DNA from: Xanthobacter sp. NM-59
Lineage (GTDB): Bacteria > Pseudomonadota > Alphaproteobacteria > Rhizobiales > Xanthobacteraceae
Length of the DNA stretch: 64,000 nucleotides
Assembly: GCF_021401125.1 (NCBI RefSeq)
Contig: NZ_JACBFQ010000004.1
Span: 1 to 64,000, forward strand
Direction of reading: 5' to 3'
Below, one piece after another: positions 34,400 through 42,270 of this stretch. A program made the position numbers and the translations under genes. Within the stretch, counting starts at the first letter, position 1. Every line of letters starts with the position of its first letter. The notes beneath the pieces are model-generated. The model had not been told where the DNA came from. It was given only the letters and a program-made list of their open reading frames with translations, and did no database searches.

Positions 34400-35554
34400 A
34401 TGTCCGCCCGATCCCTCGATCTTCTCGAACGGCTGATCGCCTTTCCCACCGTGTCGTCCGCCTCCAACCGGGAGCTGGTTTCCTTTGTGGTGGCGTTCCT
34501 GGCGGAGCGCGGCATCGAGGCGATGCTGGTACCCAATGCCGATGGCACCAAGGCCAATCTGTTCGCCACCATCGGTCCCCGGGACAAAGGCGGCGTCATG
34601 CTCTCGGGCCACACGGACGTGGTTCCCGTGGAAGGCCAGGCCTGGACCGGCGACCCGTTCCGGCTGCGGGAGGAAGGCGGGCGCCTGCTGGGGCGCGGCA
34701 CCACGGACATGAAGGGCTTCCTGGCCTGCGCCCTCGCTGCGGCCGACCGTGCCGCGCGCATGGAGCTGGCGGTGCCTCTGCACCTCGCCTTCTCCTATGA
34801 CGAGGAAATCGGCTGCGTGGGGGTGCGCGGGCTGCTGGATGCGCTGGCAAGGGCGCCGTTTCGGCCGGAAATGGCGATCATCGGGGAGCCCACCTCCATG
34901 CGCATCGCCACCGGCCACAAGGGCAAGACGGCGCTGCGGGCCCTGTGCTGCGGCCGCGAGGCCCATTCCGCGCTCGCGCCCACGGCGCTCAACGCCATCC
35001 ACCTCGCGGCCGATTACGTGGAAAAGATCCGCGCCCGGCAGGCGCTCTACGCGGACCGGGGCGCGCGCGACACGGCCTATGACGTGCCCTACACCACCCT
35101 CCATGTGGGGCGCATCCAGGGCGGAACCGCGCTCAACATCGTGCCCAATGCCTGCACGCTGGAGCTGGAATTCCGCAACCTCGCGCAGGACGATCCCGCC
35201 ACCCTGCTCGCGGAGCTGGAGGCCGACGCCGAGGCGGTCGCCCGGCCGTGGAAAGCGGAGTTTCCCGAAGCGGCGGTGCGGCTGGAGGCGACCAACAGCT
35301 ATCCGGGCCTCGCCACGGCCGATGACGAGCCGGTGGTGGCCTTCGCCCAGTCGCTCACCGGCGCCAATGCGCGCATCAAGCTGGCGTTCGGCACCGAGGG
35401 CGGGCTGTTCCGCACCCGCCTGTCCATCCCCACCGTGGTGTGCGGCCCTGGCTCCATGGACCAGGGCCACAAGCCGGACGAATGGGTTTCCAAAGACCAG
35501 ATCGCCGCCTGCGACAGCTTCATGGATGCGCTTCTGGCGCGGCTGGCAGCCTGA
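34400..35554 (+). CDS. M20 peptidase, ArgE-like deacetylase/deacylase
   Basis: A 384-residue zinc hydrolase of the ArgE/DapE group, the same length as E. coli ArgE (383). Metal ligand H71 and D73 are in LSGHTDVVPV, the bridging Asp is in GRGTTDMKGF (about 104), the catalytic Glu pair in YDEEIGCVG (about 134-135), and a dimerisation domain follows. ArgE-type enzymes remove acetyl or formyl groups from the alpha-nitrogen of amino acids. Here it is next to amine oxidation genes, not arginine synthesis genes, so an N-acyl intermediate of the pathway is a likely substrate. ATG 34400 follows CGGAG by seven bases. A LysR-type box lies just upstream. Confidence 0.85.
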   Translation: MSARSLDLLERLIAFPTVSSASNRELVSFVVAFLAERGIEAMLVPNADGTKANLFATIGPRDKGGVMLSGHTDVVPVEGQAWTGDPFRLREEGGRLLGRGTTDMKGFLACALAAADRAARMELAVPLHLAFSYDEEIGCVGVRGLLDALARAPFRPEMAIIGEPTSMRIATGHKGKTALRALCCGREAHSALAPTALNAIHLAADYVEKIRARQALYADRGARDTAYDVPYTTLHVGRIQGGTALNIVPNACTLELEFRNLAQDDPATLLAELEADAEAVARPWKAEFPEAAVRLEATNSYPGLATADDEPVVAFAQSLTGANARIKLAFGTEGGLFRTRLSIPTVVCGPGSMDQGHKPDEWVSKDQIAACDSFMDALLARLAA

Positions 35555-35560
35555 GGACGT

Positions 35561-35581
35561 TGGTTCGGGCTTTCCGAACCA
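35561..35581. promoter_or_regulatory. LysR-type box before the HpaB-like gene
   Basis: TGGTTCGG-GCTTT-CCGAACCA has perfect 8-bp arms. TCGGGCTTTCCGA (35565-35577) is a T-N11-A element. The same motif occurs at 34322-34341. It starts seven bases after the deacylase stop and is 112 bp before the hydroxylase start; a LysR-family gene follows at 37355. Confidence 0.6.
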
Positions 35582-35692
35582 TTGGAGAGGAAAGCAATAT
35601 TTTCATCTCCCCTGCCGTGGCGACAGGATCGGCGCCGCAGACGGCGGGGCGGCGCACGCCCGCCATTTCGTTTTCCCGGCAGAGGTTTCGCC

Positions 35693-37213
35693 ATGATCCG
35701 CACCGGCGCGCAATATCTCGACTCCATCCGCGACGGGCGCGAGGTCTATATCAATGGCGAGCGCGTGCGCGATGTGCCCTCCCACCCCATGTTCAAGCCG
35801 CTCGTGGACATTCGCGCGCGTATCTACGACATGCAGTGGGAGGCCCGCACCCGCGATGTGATGACCTTCACCCAGGATGGCGAGGTCAACGGCATCGGCA
35901 ACAAGCTGCCCATCACCCAGGAGGATTGGTGGGACAAGCGCCGGGCGACCGATTGCGTGATGCGCGAGGTTGGCGGCATCGTCACCCGGGTGGGGGACGA
36001 GACCGTGGGCGAGATGTGGTCGCTGTTCGACGGGCAGGATGTGCTCAACGAGGTGGACCCCCGCTTTTCCGCGAACATCCGTGACCACATCGACCGGGTG
36101 CTTCACCACGACCCCTTCCACGTCTCCGCCAACACCGATCCCAAGGGCGACCGCTCCCGCCTGCCGCAGGAGCAGGACCCGGACATGCTGCTGCATGTGG
36201 TGAAGGAGACCGATGCCGGCCTCATCGTGCGCGGTGCCAAGTATGAGACGGCGGCGCCCTATGCCAACCAGGCCTTCACCAAGCCCACCATCGCCAATTG
36301 GGGGGACAGCGCCTATTCCGACTATGCGGTGGGGTTCATCTGCGATCTGGGGTCGCCGGGCATCAAGTTCATCTGCCGCACCGGGTTCGCCGGCCGCCGG
36401 CCGGTGGAAGACTACCCCCTTTCCAGCCGCTTCGACGAGGTGGAGGCGCTCGTCATCTTCGATGACGTGCTGATCCCCTGGGAGAACGTGCTGTTCTACC
36501 GCCACACCCGGGCCGCCATGTTCATGCGCGCGACCCTGCACCGCTACTCGGCCTTCGCCTTCGTGCAGCGCAGCCTCACCTTCGCGGACATGCTCATTGG
36601 CGCGGCCTTGTTCAACGCGCGCCAGACCGGGCTCGACAAGCTGCAGGCGGTGCAGGAAAAATTGGCGGAGCTGGCGGTCTATAGGGAGGGCATCAACGCC
36701 CACCTCACTGCGTCGGTGACCCTGGCCGAGCGCTCGCCCAGTGGACTTTCCATGCCGAACCAGTCGCTGCTCTATGCAGGCCGCGTGCTGGCCTGTTCCC
36801 AGCTCCACCACGTCATGCACATCGCCCGCGAACTGTGTGGCGGGCAGATCTGCATTACGCCGGACGCTGCCGCCTTCGCCCATCCCGATACCAAGCCGTG
36901 GCTGGACAAGTTCTATACCCTCAATGAGGAGTGGGGGGCGGAGGACCGCCGCAGGCTTCTCGCCTTCGCGCGCGATATGCTGAACTCCGATTATGCGGGC
37001 CACCGCCTGAGCTTCCAGCTCTTCGCCCAGTCGCCGCCTTATGCCCACCTTGCGGCGGTGTACCGGAACTTCGACTGGGACGGGCCGCTGGACTTCGTGA
37101 AACGGTCCGCGGGCTTGTCCGACAATGTGATGGGCAAGGCCACGCGTGCCGCGGCCGACAGCGCTGTTTCGCGCTGGTTCGACCCGGCTATGAAGCCGCG
37201 CGCGGCGGAGTAA
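35693..37213 (+). CDS. HpaB-family FADH2-dependent hydroxylase
   Basis: A 506-residue member of the 4-hydroxyphenylacetate 3-monooxygenase oxygenase family, with an acyl-CoA-dehydrogenase-like fold. Characteristic pieces are MIRTGAQYLDSIRDGREVYINGERV, HPMFKPLVDIRARIYDM, FDDVLIPWENVLFYRH and HHVMHIARELCGGQICITPD. The length fits the family (about 480-520). It uses free FADH2 supplied by a separate reductase; no HpaC-like gene is seen in the window. The start ATG 35693 follows AGAGG. The family hydroxylates phenols, pyrroles or pyridines, so a ring-bearing amine catabolite is possible. Expression is probably under the LysR box at 35561-35581. Confidence 0.85.
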   Translation: MIRTGAQYLDSIRDGREVYINGERVRDVPSHPMFKPLVDIRARIYDMQWEARTRDVMTFTQDGEVNGIGNKLPITQEDWWDKRRATDCVMREVGGIVTRVGDETVGEMWSLFDGQDVLNEVDPRFSANIRDHIDRVLHHDPFHVSANTDPKGDRSRLPQEQDPDMLLHVVKETDAGLIVRGAKYETAAPYANQAFTKPTIANWGDSAYSDYAVGFICDLGSPGIKFICRTGFAGRRPVEDYPLSSRFDEVEALVIFDDVLIPWENVLFYRHTRAAMFMRATLHRYSAFAFVQRSLTFADMLIGAALFNARQTGLDKLQAVQEKLAELAVYREGINAHLTASVTLAERSPSGLSMPNQSLLYAGRVLACSQLHHVMHIARELCGGQICITPDAAAFAHPDTKPWLDKFYTLNEEWGAEDRRRLLAFARDMLNSDYAGHRLSFQLFAQSPPYAHLAAVYRNFDWDGPLDFVKRSAGLSDNVMGKATRAAADSAVSRWFDPAMKPRAAE

Positions 37214-37354
37214 GGTGGCACCGGCCGGGTCGCCATGCCCCAGGCGCATTGACATTTCCGCTGAAGGCCACGATCAGGCATCGGGTTGCGCTCCGCCAGG
37301 AGTGCGCTCGGGGATTGCTCGCGCGGGCCCCCGGAAAAGGGGTAGGGGACGCCC

Positions 37355-38305
37355 ATGCGCTACACGCTGAGGCAACTGGAATATTTCATCGCGGCCGGGG
37401 AGACCGGCTCGATCACGCTCGCGTCCGAGCGCATCAACATTTCCCAGCCCTCCATCTCCACCGCCATCAGCCACCTGGAGCAGGAGCTGGGGGTGCAGCT
37501 GTTCGTGCGCCACCACGCCCAGGGCCTTTCGCTGACCCCCGCCGGCCGTAAGCTGCTGGCCGAGGCCAAGCACCTGATCGAGCAGGCCGAGGGCCTCTAC
37601 GCCGTCGCCTCCGAGGCAACGGACCAGGTGCGCGGGCAACTCTCCGTGGGCTGCATGGTCACGCTCGCCCCCATGATCCTGCCGGAACTGTCCCACGGCT
37701 TCATGTCCGCATTCCCGGCCACTCAGGTGCGCCATGTGGAGGCCAACCAGGAATGGCTGCTGGAAGGGCTGCGGCGCGCCGAGATCGACATTGCGCTGAC
37801 CTACGACCTGCAGATTCCCGACGGCATCACCTTCACCCCCCTGGCCAGCCTGCCGCCCCATGTGGTGGTGAGCGAAGGCCATCCGTTCGCGCGGCTCTCG
37901 GCGGTGAGCCTGCAGGATCTGGCGGACGAGCCCTTGATTCTGCTCGATCTGCCCATCAGTCGCGAATACTTCCTGGCGCTGTTCCTCAAGGAGGGGTTGC
38001 AGCCGAAGATCCATTCCCGCTCCGCCTATCAGGAGGTGGTGCGCACCATGGTCGCCAACGGCTATGGCTACACCCTCTTCAATGTGCGCCCGCGCTCGGA
38101 TTTCGCGCTCGACGGGCGGCGCGTGGTGCGGGTGCGGCTGTCCGGCGAGCACCGGCCCATGGTGGTGGGCACCGCCACCGTCTCGCAGTTCAAGAAATCC
38201 CGCCTGCTCCAGGCGTTCGAGGCCCATTGCCGGTCCTTCATCTCCGATGCCTACATCCCCGGCATGGTGCCGCCGGCCCTCGACCGCCGGGTGCGCAAGC
38301 CGTGA
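37355..38305 (+). CDS. LysR-family transcriptional regulator
   Basis: A 316-residue LysR regulator. The N-terminal winged helix (1-60) reads YTLRQLEYFIAAGETGSITLASERINISQPSISTAISHLEQELGVQLF, followed by the linker helix and a periplasmic-binding-like effector domain (about 90-300). It lies 141 bp after the HpaB-like gene on the same strand. The T-N11-A boxes at 34322 and 35561 are likely targets, which would place the deacylase, the hydroxylase and perhaps amine dehydrogenase 2 under its control. Confidence 0.88.
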   Translation: MRYTLRQLEYFIAAGETGSITLASERINISQPSISTAISHLEQELGVQLFVRHHAQGLSLTPAGRKLLAEAKHLIEQAEGLYAVASEATDQVRGQLSVGCMVTLAPMILPELSHGFMSAFPATQVRHVEANQEWLLEGLRRAEIDIALTYDLQIPDGITFTPLASLPPHVVVSEGHPFARLSAVSLQDLADEPLILLDLPISREYFLALFLKEGLQPKIHSRSAYQEVVRTMVANGYGYTLFNVRPRSDFALDGRRVVRVRLSGEHRPMVVGTATVSQFKKSRLLQAFEAHCRSFISDAYIPGMVPPALDRRVRKP

Positions 38306-38602
38306 CGGCCAGGCGGGCACACGTGCCTGTTTTCAAGGGATGGCGCGGGGCGCGGAGCGAGGCTTGGGGGCAGGGGGCCTCCTACTTAGGCCAAGGCGAG
38401 GCAAAACCCCCGAAAAGACTATTTTTGCCGAAGAAGGGTGCATGTTTAGCTCGTCTCCGGAGCTGATCTCCGGGGTTTTACTGAGGTCGCGAGGGTGTCC
38501 AAGCCCTTTCCGGCCGCGGGATAAAGTCTGGATGTCAGCGCGTTCCACCCGGCCAGGACCGCATGCGCGAGCCGGCCGCGACCCGCGACGGAACCCGAAT
38601 CC
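38306..38602. other. Intergenic region before the NitT/TauT-type importer (297 bp)
   Basis: It separates the LysR gene from the binding-protein gene. CTCCGGAG and CTCCGG at 38455-38473 form a short dyad followed by GGTTTTA, a weak terminator candidate for the LysR transcript. The remainder should hold the importer promoter. No T-N11-A match to the upstream boxes was seen. Confidence 0.45.
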
Positions 38603-39586
38603 ATGATCAAAAAGACCTTCCAGACCGCCACCCTTCTCGCCGGCCTCGCCGCCGGTCTCGCGTTCGGTTCCCCCGCCGAGGCCGGCCAGATCCGCCTGGG
38701 CATGACCACCTGGGTCGGCTACGGCCCGCTCTATCTCGCCCGCGACCTTGGTTACTTCAAGGAAGCCGGCCTCGACGTGGAGCTGAAGACCATTGAGGAT
38801 GCGGCCATCTACATGGCGGCCGTGGCGTCCGGCGACCTCGACGGCATGGCCTCCACCGTGGACGAGGTGATGAAGTGGCGTTCGCCGGACTTCTGCTTCA
38901 AGTCGGTGCTGGCCCTCGACGACAGCCATGGCGGCGATGGCGTGCTCGCCGGCAAGGACGTCAAGTCGCTGAAGGATCTCAAGGGCAAGGAAGTGGCGCT
39001 GAACGAGGGCTCGGTGTCCGAGTTCTGGTTCAACATCCTGCTCGACAAGGCGGGCATGGCGGAAAAGGACGTGCAGGTCACCAACATGACCTCCGATGAC
39101 GCCGCCGCCGCCTTCATCGCTGGCCGCGTTCCCGCCGCCGTCACCTGGGAGCCTCACCTCACCGAGGTGCGCAAGTCCGGCAAGGGTCAGGTGCTGATCG
39201 ATTCCACCGCCACCCCCGGCGCCATCGTCGACACGGTCGGCCTCAAGTGCGACTTCATCGCCGCCAACAAGGCCGACATCGCCGCCTTCGTGAAGGCCTA
39301 TTACAAGGCCCTCGACTACATGAAGGCCAATCCCGAGAAGTCCTACGAGATCATGGCCAAGGGTGTGGGCGGCTATCTCGCCGACCCGAAGGAGTTCGCC
39401 GACGCCGCCAAGGGCGTGAACTTCTATGACAAGGCCCGCAACATCGAGTTCTTCGGCAATCCGCAGAAGGGCGAGGCGGCCGAGCTCATCCAGCTTGCCA
39501 ACAAGATCTGGGGCAGCAAGGGGATGATGAAGATGAAGGTGGATTACGACACCCTCGTCGACCCCTCCTTCGCCACTGCCCAGTGA
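38603..39586 (+). CDS. ABC transporter substrate-binding protein, NitT/TauT (SsuA/NMT1) type
   Basis: A 327-residue periplasmic protein. The signal peptide is MIKKTFQTATLLAGLAAGLAFG with cleavage near AEA (about 27). The mature start IRLGMTTWVGYGPLYLARDLGYFKEAGLDVEL is typical of the NMT1/THI5-like binding proteins for nitrate, sulfonates, pyrimidines or amides. Codon use is strongly biased to common codons, as for an abundant protein. It is followed by a stable hairpin (39608-39636) and then by the permease and ATPase genes. Its ligand is unknown; proximity to the amine genes makes an amine or its precursor plausible. Confidence 0.85.
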   Translation: MIKKTFQTATLLAGLAAGLAFGSPAEAGQIRLGMTTWVGYGPLYLARDLGYFKEAGLDVELKTIEDAAIYMAAVASGDLDGMASTVDEVMKWRSPDFCFKSVLALDDSHGGDGVLAGKDVKSLKDLKGKEVALNEGSVSEFWFNILLDKAGMAEKDVQVTNMTSDDAAAAFIAGRVPAAVTWEPHLTEVRKSGKGQVLIDSTATPGAIVDTVGLKCDFIAANKADIAAFVKAYYKALDYMKANPEKSYEIMAKGVGGYLADPKEFADAAKGVNFYDKARNIEFFGNPQKGEAAELIQLANKIWGSKGMMKMKVDYDTLVDPSFATAQ

Positions 39587-39607
39587 CCTTACCGGTCAAG
39601 GCCCGCC

Positions 39608-39636
39608 GCCGCCGGTTCCCATGCGGAACCGGCGGC
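39608..39636 (+). repeat. Intercistronic hairpin after the binding-protein gene
   Basis: GCCGCCGGTTCC (39608-39619) pairs perfectly with GGAACCGGCGGC (39625-39636) around a 5-base loop, without a T-run. Stable hairpins at this place are known to protect binding-protein mRNA and lower expression of the permease part. The function here is inferred from position. Confidence 0.55.
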
Positions 39637-39656
39637 ATGCCGGCAGGAGAGAAGAC

Positions 39657-40463
39657 ATGAGTTCCCGACGCGCACCCTGGACCTTGATGACCACGCCGTT
39701 CCGGGACATTTCCCGCCGGGCGGTGATCACCACCGGGATCATCGTGTGGGTCATGGTGGTGGCGGGGTGGTGGATCCTCTCCCACACGAACCTGGTGCCC
39801 CCCATGTTCCTGCCCTCGCCGGAGAAGGTGTGGGCCGCGGGCGTGCGGCTGATGTCCGATGGCAGCCTGTTCGTCCACACCCTGGCGAGCCTTGAGGTGG
39901 TGATGCTCGGCTTCGCCATCTCCTCCGTCCTCGCCATTCCCATCGGGTTGTGGATGGGCAGCTACCGCGCCGTGCAGGCGGTGCTCGAGCCGCTGGTGAA
40001 CTTCGTGCGCTACCTGCCGGTGACGGCCTTCGTCCCGCTGCTCATCCTGTGGATCGGCATCGGCATCCAGCAGCGGGTCAGCGTCATCATCCTTGGCACC
40101 TTCTTCCAGCAGGTGGTGATGATCGCCGACAGCGCCCGGGCGGTGCCGCGCGATCTGGTGAACGCCTCCTACACCCTGGGCACCAAGCGGTCCGAGGTGG
40201 TGTGGCACGTGATCTTCCCCGCCGCTCTGCCGGATATCCTCGATACGCTGCGCGTCACGCTCGGCTGGGCATGGTCCTATCTGGTGGTGGCCGAGCTCGT
40301 GGCCGCGTCTTCCGGCCTTGGCTACATCACCATCAAGGCCATGCGCGGCTTTCAGGTGGACGTGATCTTCATGGCCATCGCCACCATCGGCGTGCTGGGC
40401 CTGCTCTCCGATCTCTTCTTCCGCTTCCTTCGCGCGAGGGTCGCGCCATGGGCACATCGATGA
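39657..40463 (+). CDS. ABC transporter permease, NitT/TauT type
   Basis: A 268-residue BPD-type permease with six hydrophobic helices and the coupling-loop sequence ARAVPRDLVNASYTLGTKRSEVVWHVIFPAALPDILDTLRVTLGWAW. The phrase PPMFLPSPEKVW near the first periplasmic loop is usual in SsuC/TauC proteins. The start ATG 39657 has AGGAGAG upstream; the longer frame lacks a signal. The gene overlaps the ATPase start by 16 bp. Confidence 0.87.
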   Translation: MSSRRAPWTLMTTPFRDISRRAVITTGIIVWVMVVAGWWILSHTNLVPPMFLPSPEKVWAAGVRLMSDGSLFVHTLASLEVVMLGFAISSVLAIPIGLWMGSYRAVQAVLEPLVNFVRYLPVTAFVPLLILWIGIGIQQRVSVIILGTFFQQVVMIADSARAVPRDLVNASYTLGTKRSEVVWHVIFPAALPDILDTLRVTLGWAWSYLVVAELVAASSGLGYITIKAMRGFQVDVIFMAIATIGVLGLLSDLFFRFLRARVAPWAHR

Positions 40464-41308
40464 CCGAGCTTTCCCCTTCCTCCCCCATGGAAACGACAGC
40501 GGTGGAGCTGTTCCCCAAGAAGCGGCGGGCGCTGGGCTCGCCGGCGCGGCTCGCCATCGAGAATGTCACGCTGCGCTATGGCGGCCCCGCGGGCACCCTG
40601 GCGGTGGACGATGTGTCCATCGATGTGGAGCAGAACGAGTTCTGCGTCATCGTCGGTCCCTCCGGCTGCGGCAAGTCGAGCCTGCTCTACCTTGCCGCCG
40701 GCCTCACCGAGCTGACCGCCGGCGACATCCGCGTGGATGGGCACATCGTGACCGAGCCGGGGCCGGATCGCGGCATGGTGTTCCAGGGCTACACCCTGTT
40801 CCCCTGGCTCACGGTCCGGCAGAACGTGGAATATGGCCCCAAGCGCAAGGGGCTCGGCAAGGCCGAGCGGCGCGCGGTGGCCGAGCGCTTCCTCGGCGAG
40901 GTGGGTTTGGGCCAGTTCGCCGATGCCTTCCCCGCGCAGCTCTCCGGCGGCATGAAGCAGCGCGTGGCGCTGGCCCGCGCGCTAGCGAACGACCCCAGCG
41001 TGCTGTTCATGGATGAGCCTTTCGGCGCGCTCGACAGCCAGACCCGCGGCACCATGCAGAAGCTGCTGCTGCGGGTGTGGGAACACACCCAGAAGACCGT
41101 GCTGTTCGTGACTCACGACATTGACGAGGCCATCCTGCTGGGTGACCGCGTGGTGGTGATGACCGCGCGTCCCGGGCGCATCAAGGCTGAGATCAAGGTG
41201 GACTTTCCCCGGCCGCGCTCCATGGACCTCGTTCTTGAGCCGGAATTCATCGCCCTGAAGCGGCGCATCCTGGGCCTGCTGCACGACGAGATCGACGAGG
41301 AGCATTGA
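40448..41308 (+). CDS. ABC transporter ATPase, NitT/TauT type
   Basis: A 286-residue nucleotide-binding subunit with Walker A VGPSGCGKSS, Q-loop FQGYTLFPWLTV, signature LSGGMKQRVALARAL, Walker B VLFMDEPFGALD and H-loop VTHDIDEA, as in SsuB/TauB/NrtD. About 40 extra residues precede the domain. The start ATG 40448 follows GAGGG by seven bases and overlaps the permease end; ATG 40460 is an alternative. It completes the importer begun at 38603. Confidence 0.88.
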   Translation: MGTSMTELSPSSPMETTAVELFPKKRRALGSPARLAIENVTLRYGGPAGTLAVDDVSIDVEQNEFCVIVGPSGCGKSSLLYLAAGLTELTAGDIRVDGHIVTEPGPDRGMVFQGYTLFPWLTVRQNVEYGPKRKGLGKAERRAVAERFLGEVGLGQFADAFPAQLSGGMKQRVALARALANDPSVLFMDEPFGALDSQTRGTMQKLLLRVWEHTQKTVLFVTHDIDEAILLGDRVVVMTARPGRIKAEIKVDFPRPRSMDLVLEPEFIALKRRILGLLHDEIDEEH

Positions 41309-41349
41309 TCACCGCTCTCCGCTTCAAGGGCATGCCCTTTCGTCCCCTA

Positions 41350-41392
41350 AGCCCCCGTGCGCGCTGAGCGTTTCACGGGGGCTTTCCGTTCT
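41350..41392 (+). terminator. Terminator after the NitT/TauT-type importer
   Basis: AGCCCCCGTG (41350-41359) pairs exactly with CACGGGGGCT (41374-41383) across a 14-base loop, followed by TTCCGTTCT. It lies 41 bp after the ATPase stop. Confidence 0.7.
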
Positions 41393-42270
41393 GCCTCAGG
41401 TGAGCGCGGCGCGCTCCGGACGTCGCTTTCGGCACGGTGGGTGAGCGTCCGCGCGCCCTGAAGTGCCTTCTCGCGCCCGCGGTGGGGCGGGTCGCGCGGG
41501 GGCGTCTCGCTCATATCCCTCCTGTCGGCCCTGCGCGTCCTTCTGTGCGCCGAGGGCGTTCACAGAGCCAACTGCGCTGGCGCTTTCCGATCCGGCGGCC
41601 CGCCCTCCGGGACGGCCTTTATTCCCCCATGACGGCAGACGGGGCAGCGCCGCGTTCCGGGCTGAACCGCGCCCCGTTCGGAAGCGGGTTGGCTTCGCCC
41701 ATCCGCCGACCTCGCTCTTCGGGCCCTGGTGCTCCTGGAGCCATGGGGCGGACCTTCTTCGCGACTGCATCCTGACAATTCATGGAATGCGCGACCCGCA
41801 TAACGCGCATCCGCGCCCGTGCACAGGAATACCGGGTGGCGTTGCGGCGGCGCCATGGCTGGGCCTTTGCTTCCACCCGCGCGTCGGTCGCCGATTCATC
41901 GAGGAATTCGGCACCTCCGTCGAATGGCGCTTGTGAGCTGCGGGGGGCGCTGCAAAACCTGGATGTCACAGGGGAAAGGTCTGCCCCGGCGCAAATGTGA
42001 TGCGGTCATCTGCTCTGAATATCAAGTGCAGAACCGCGCAGATGGCCTCGCGAGGTGCTGAGCCGATGTATAAATTCGCATTTTACTCGAATTAATTGGC
42101 GCTCCGGGCATCTGAATCGCCCGCAGGCCCGCAATTGAAGATCTGCCCCGCAGCAATTCCAAGCCCGCGCCTCTGTGCGTGGCCGTTGACGCCGAAGAAA
42201 GCGGAAGACGCACCGCGATCTTCTCGCCAAGGCAGCGTCCGCGCCATTTATCGCTTCCGGAGATCTCCCC
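41393..42270. other. Long non-coding gap before the autotransporter gene (about 880 bp)
   Basis: No frame here has a start signal or a plausible protein composition. Near its right end the sequence turns AT-rich (42065-42105). There AATTCG-N9-CGAATT (42073-42093) forms a perfect dyad, about 178 bp before the autotransporter start. The gap is the largest in the window and probably holds the autotransporter promoter and a long leader. A small RNA is possible but nothing specific supports one. Confidence 0.45.
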
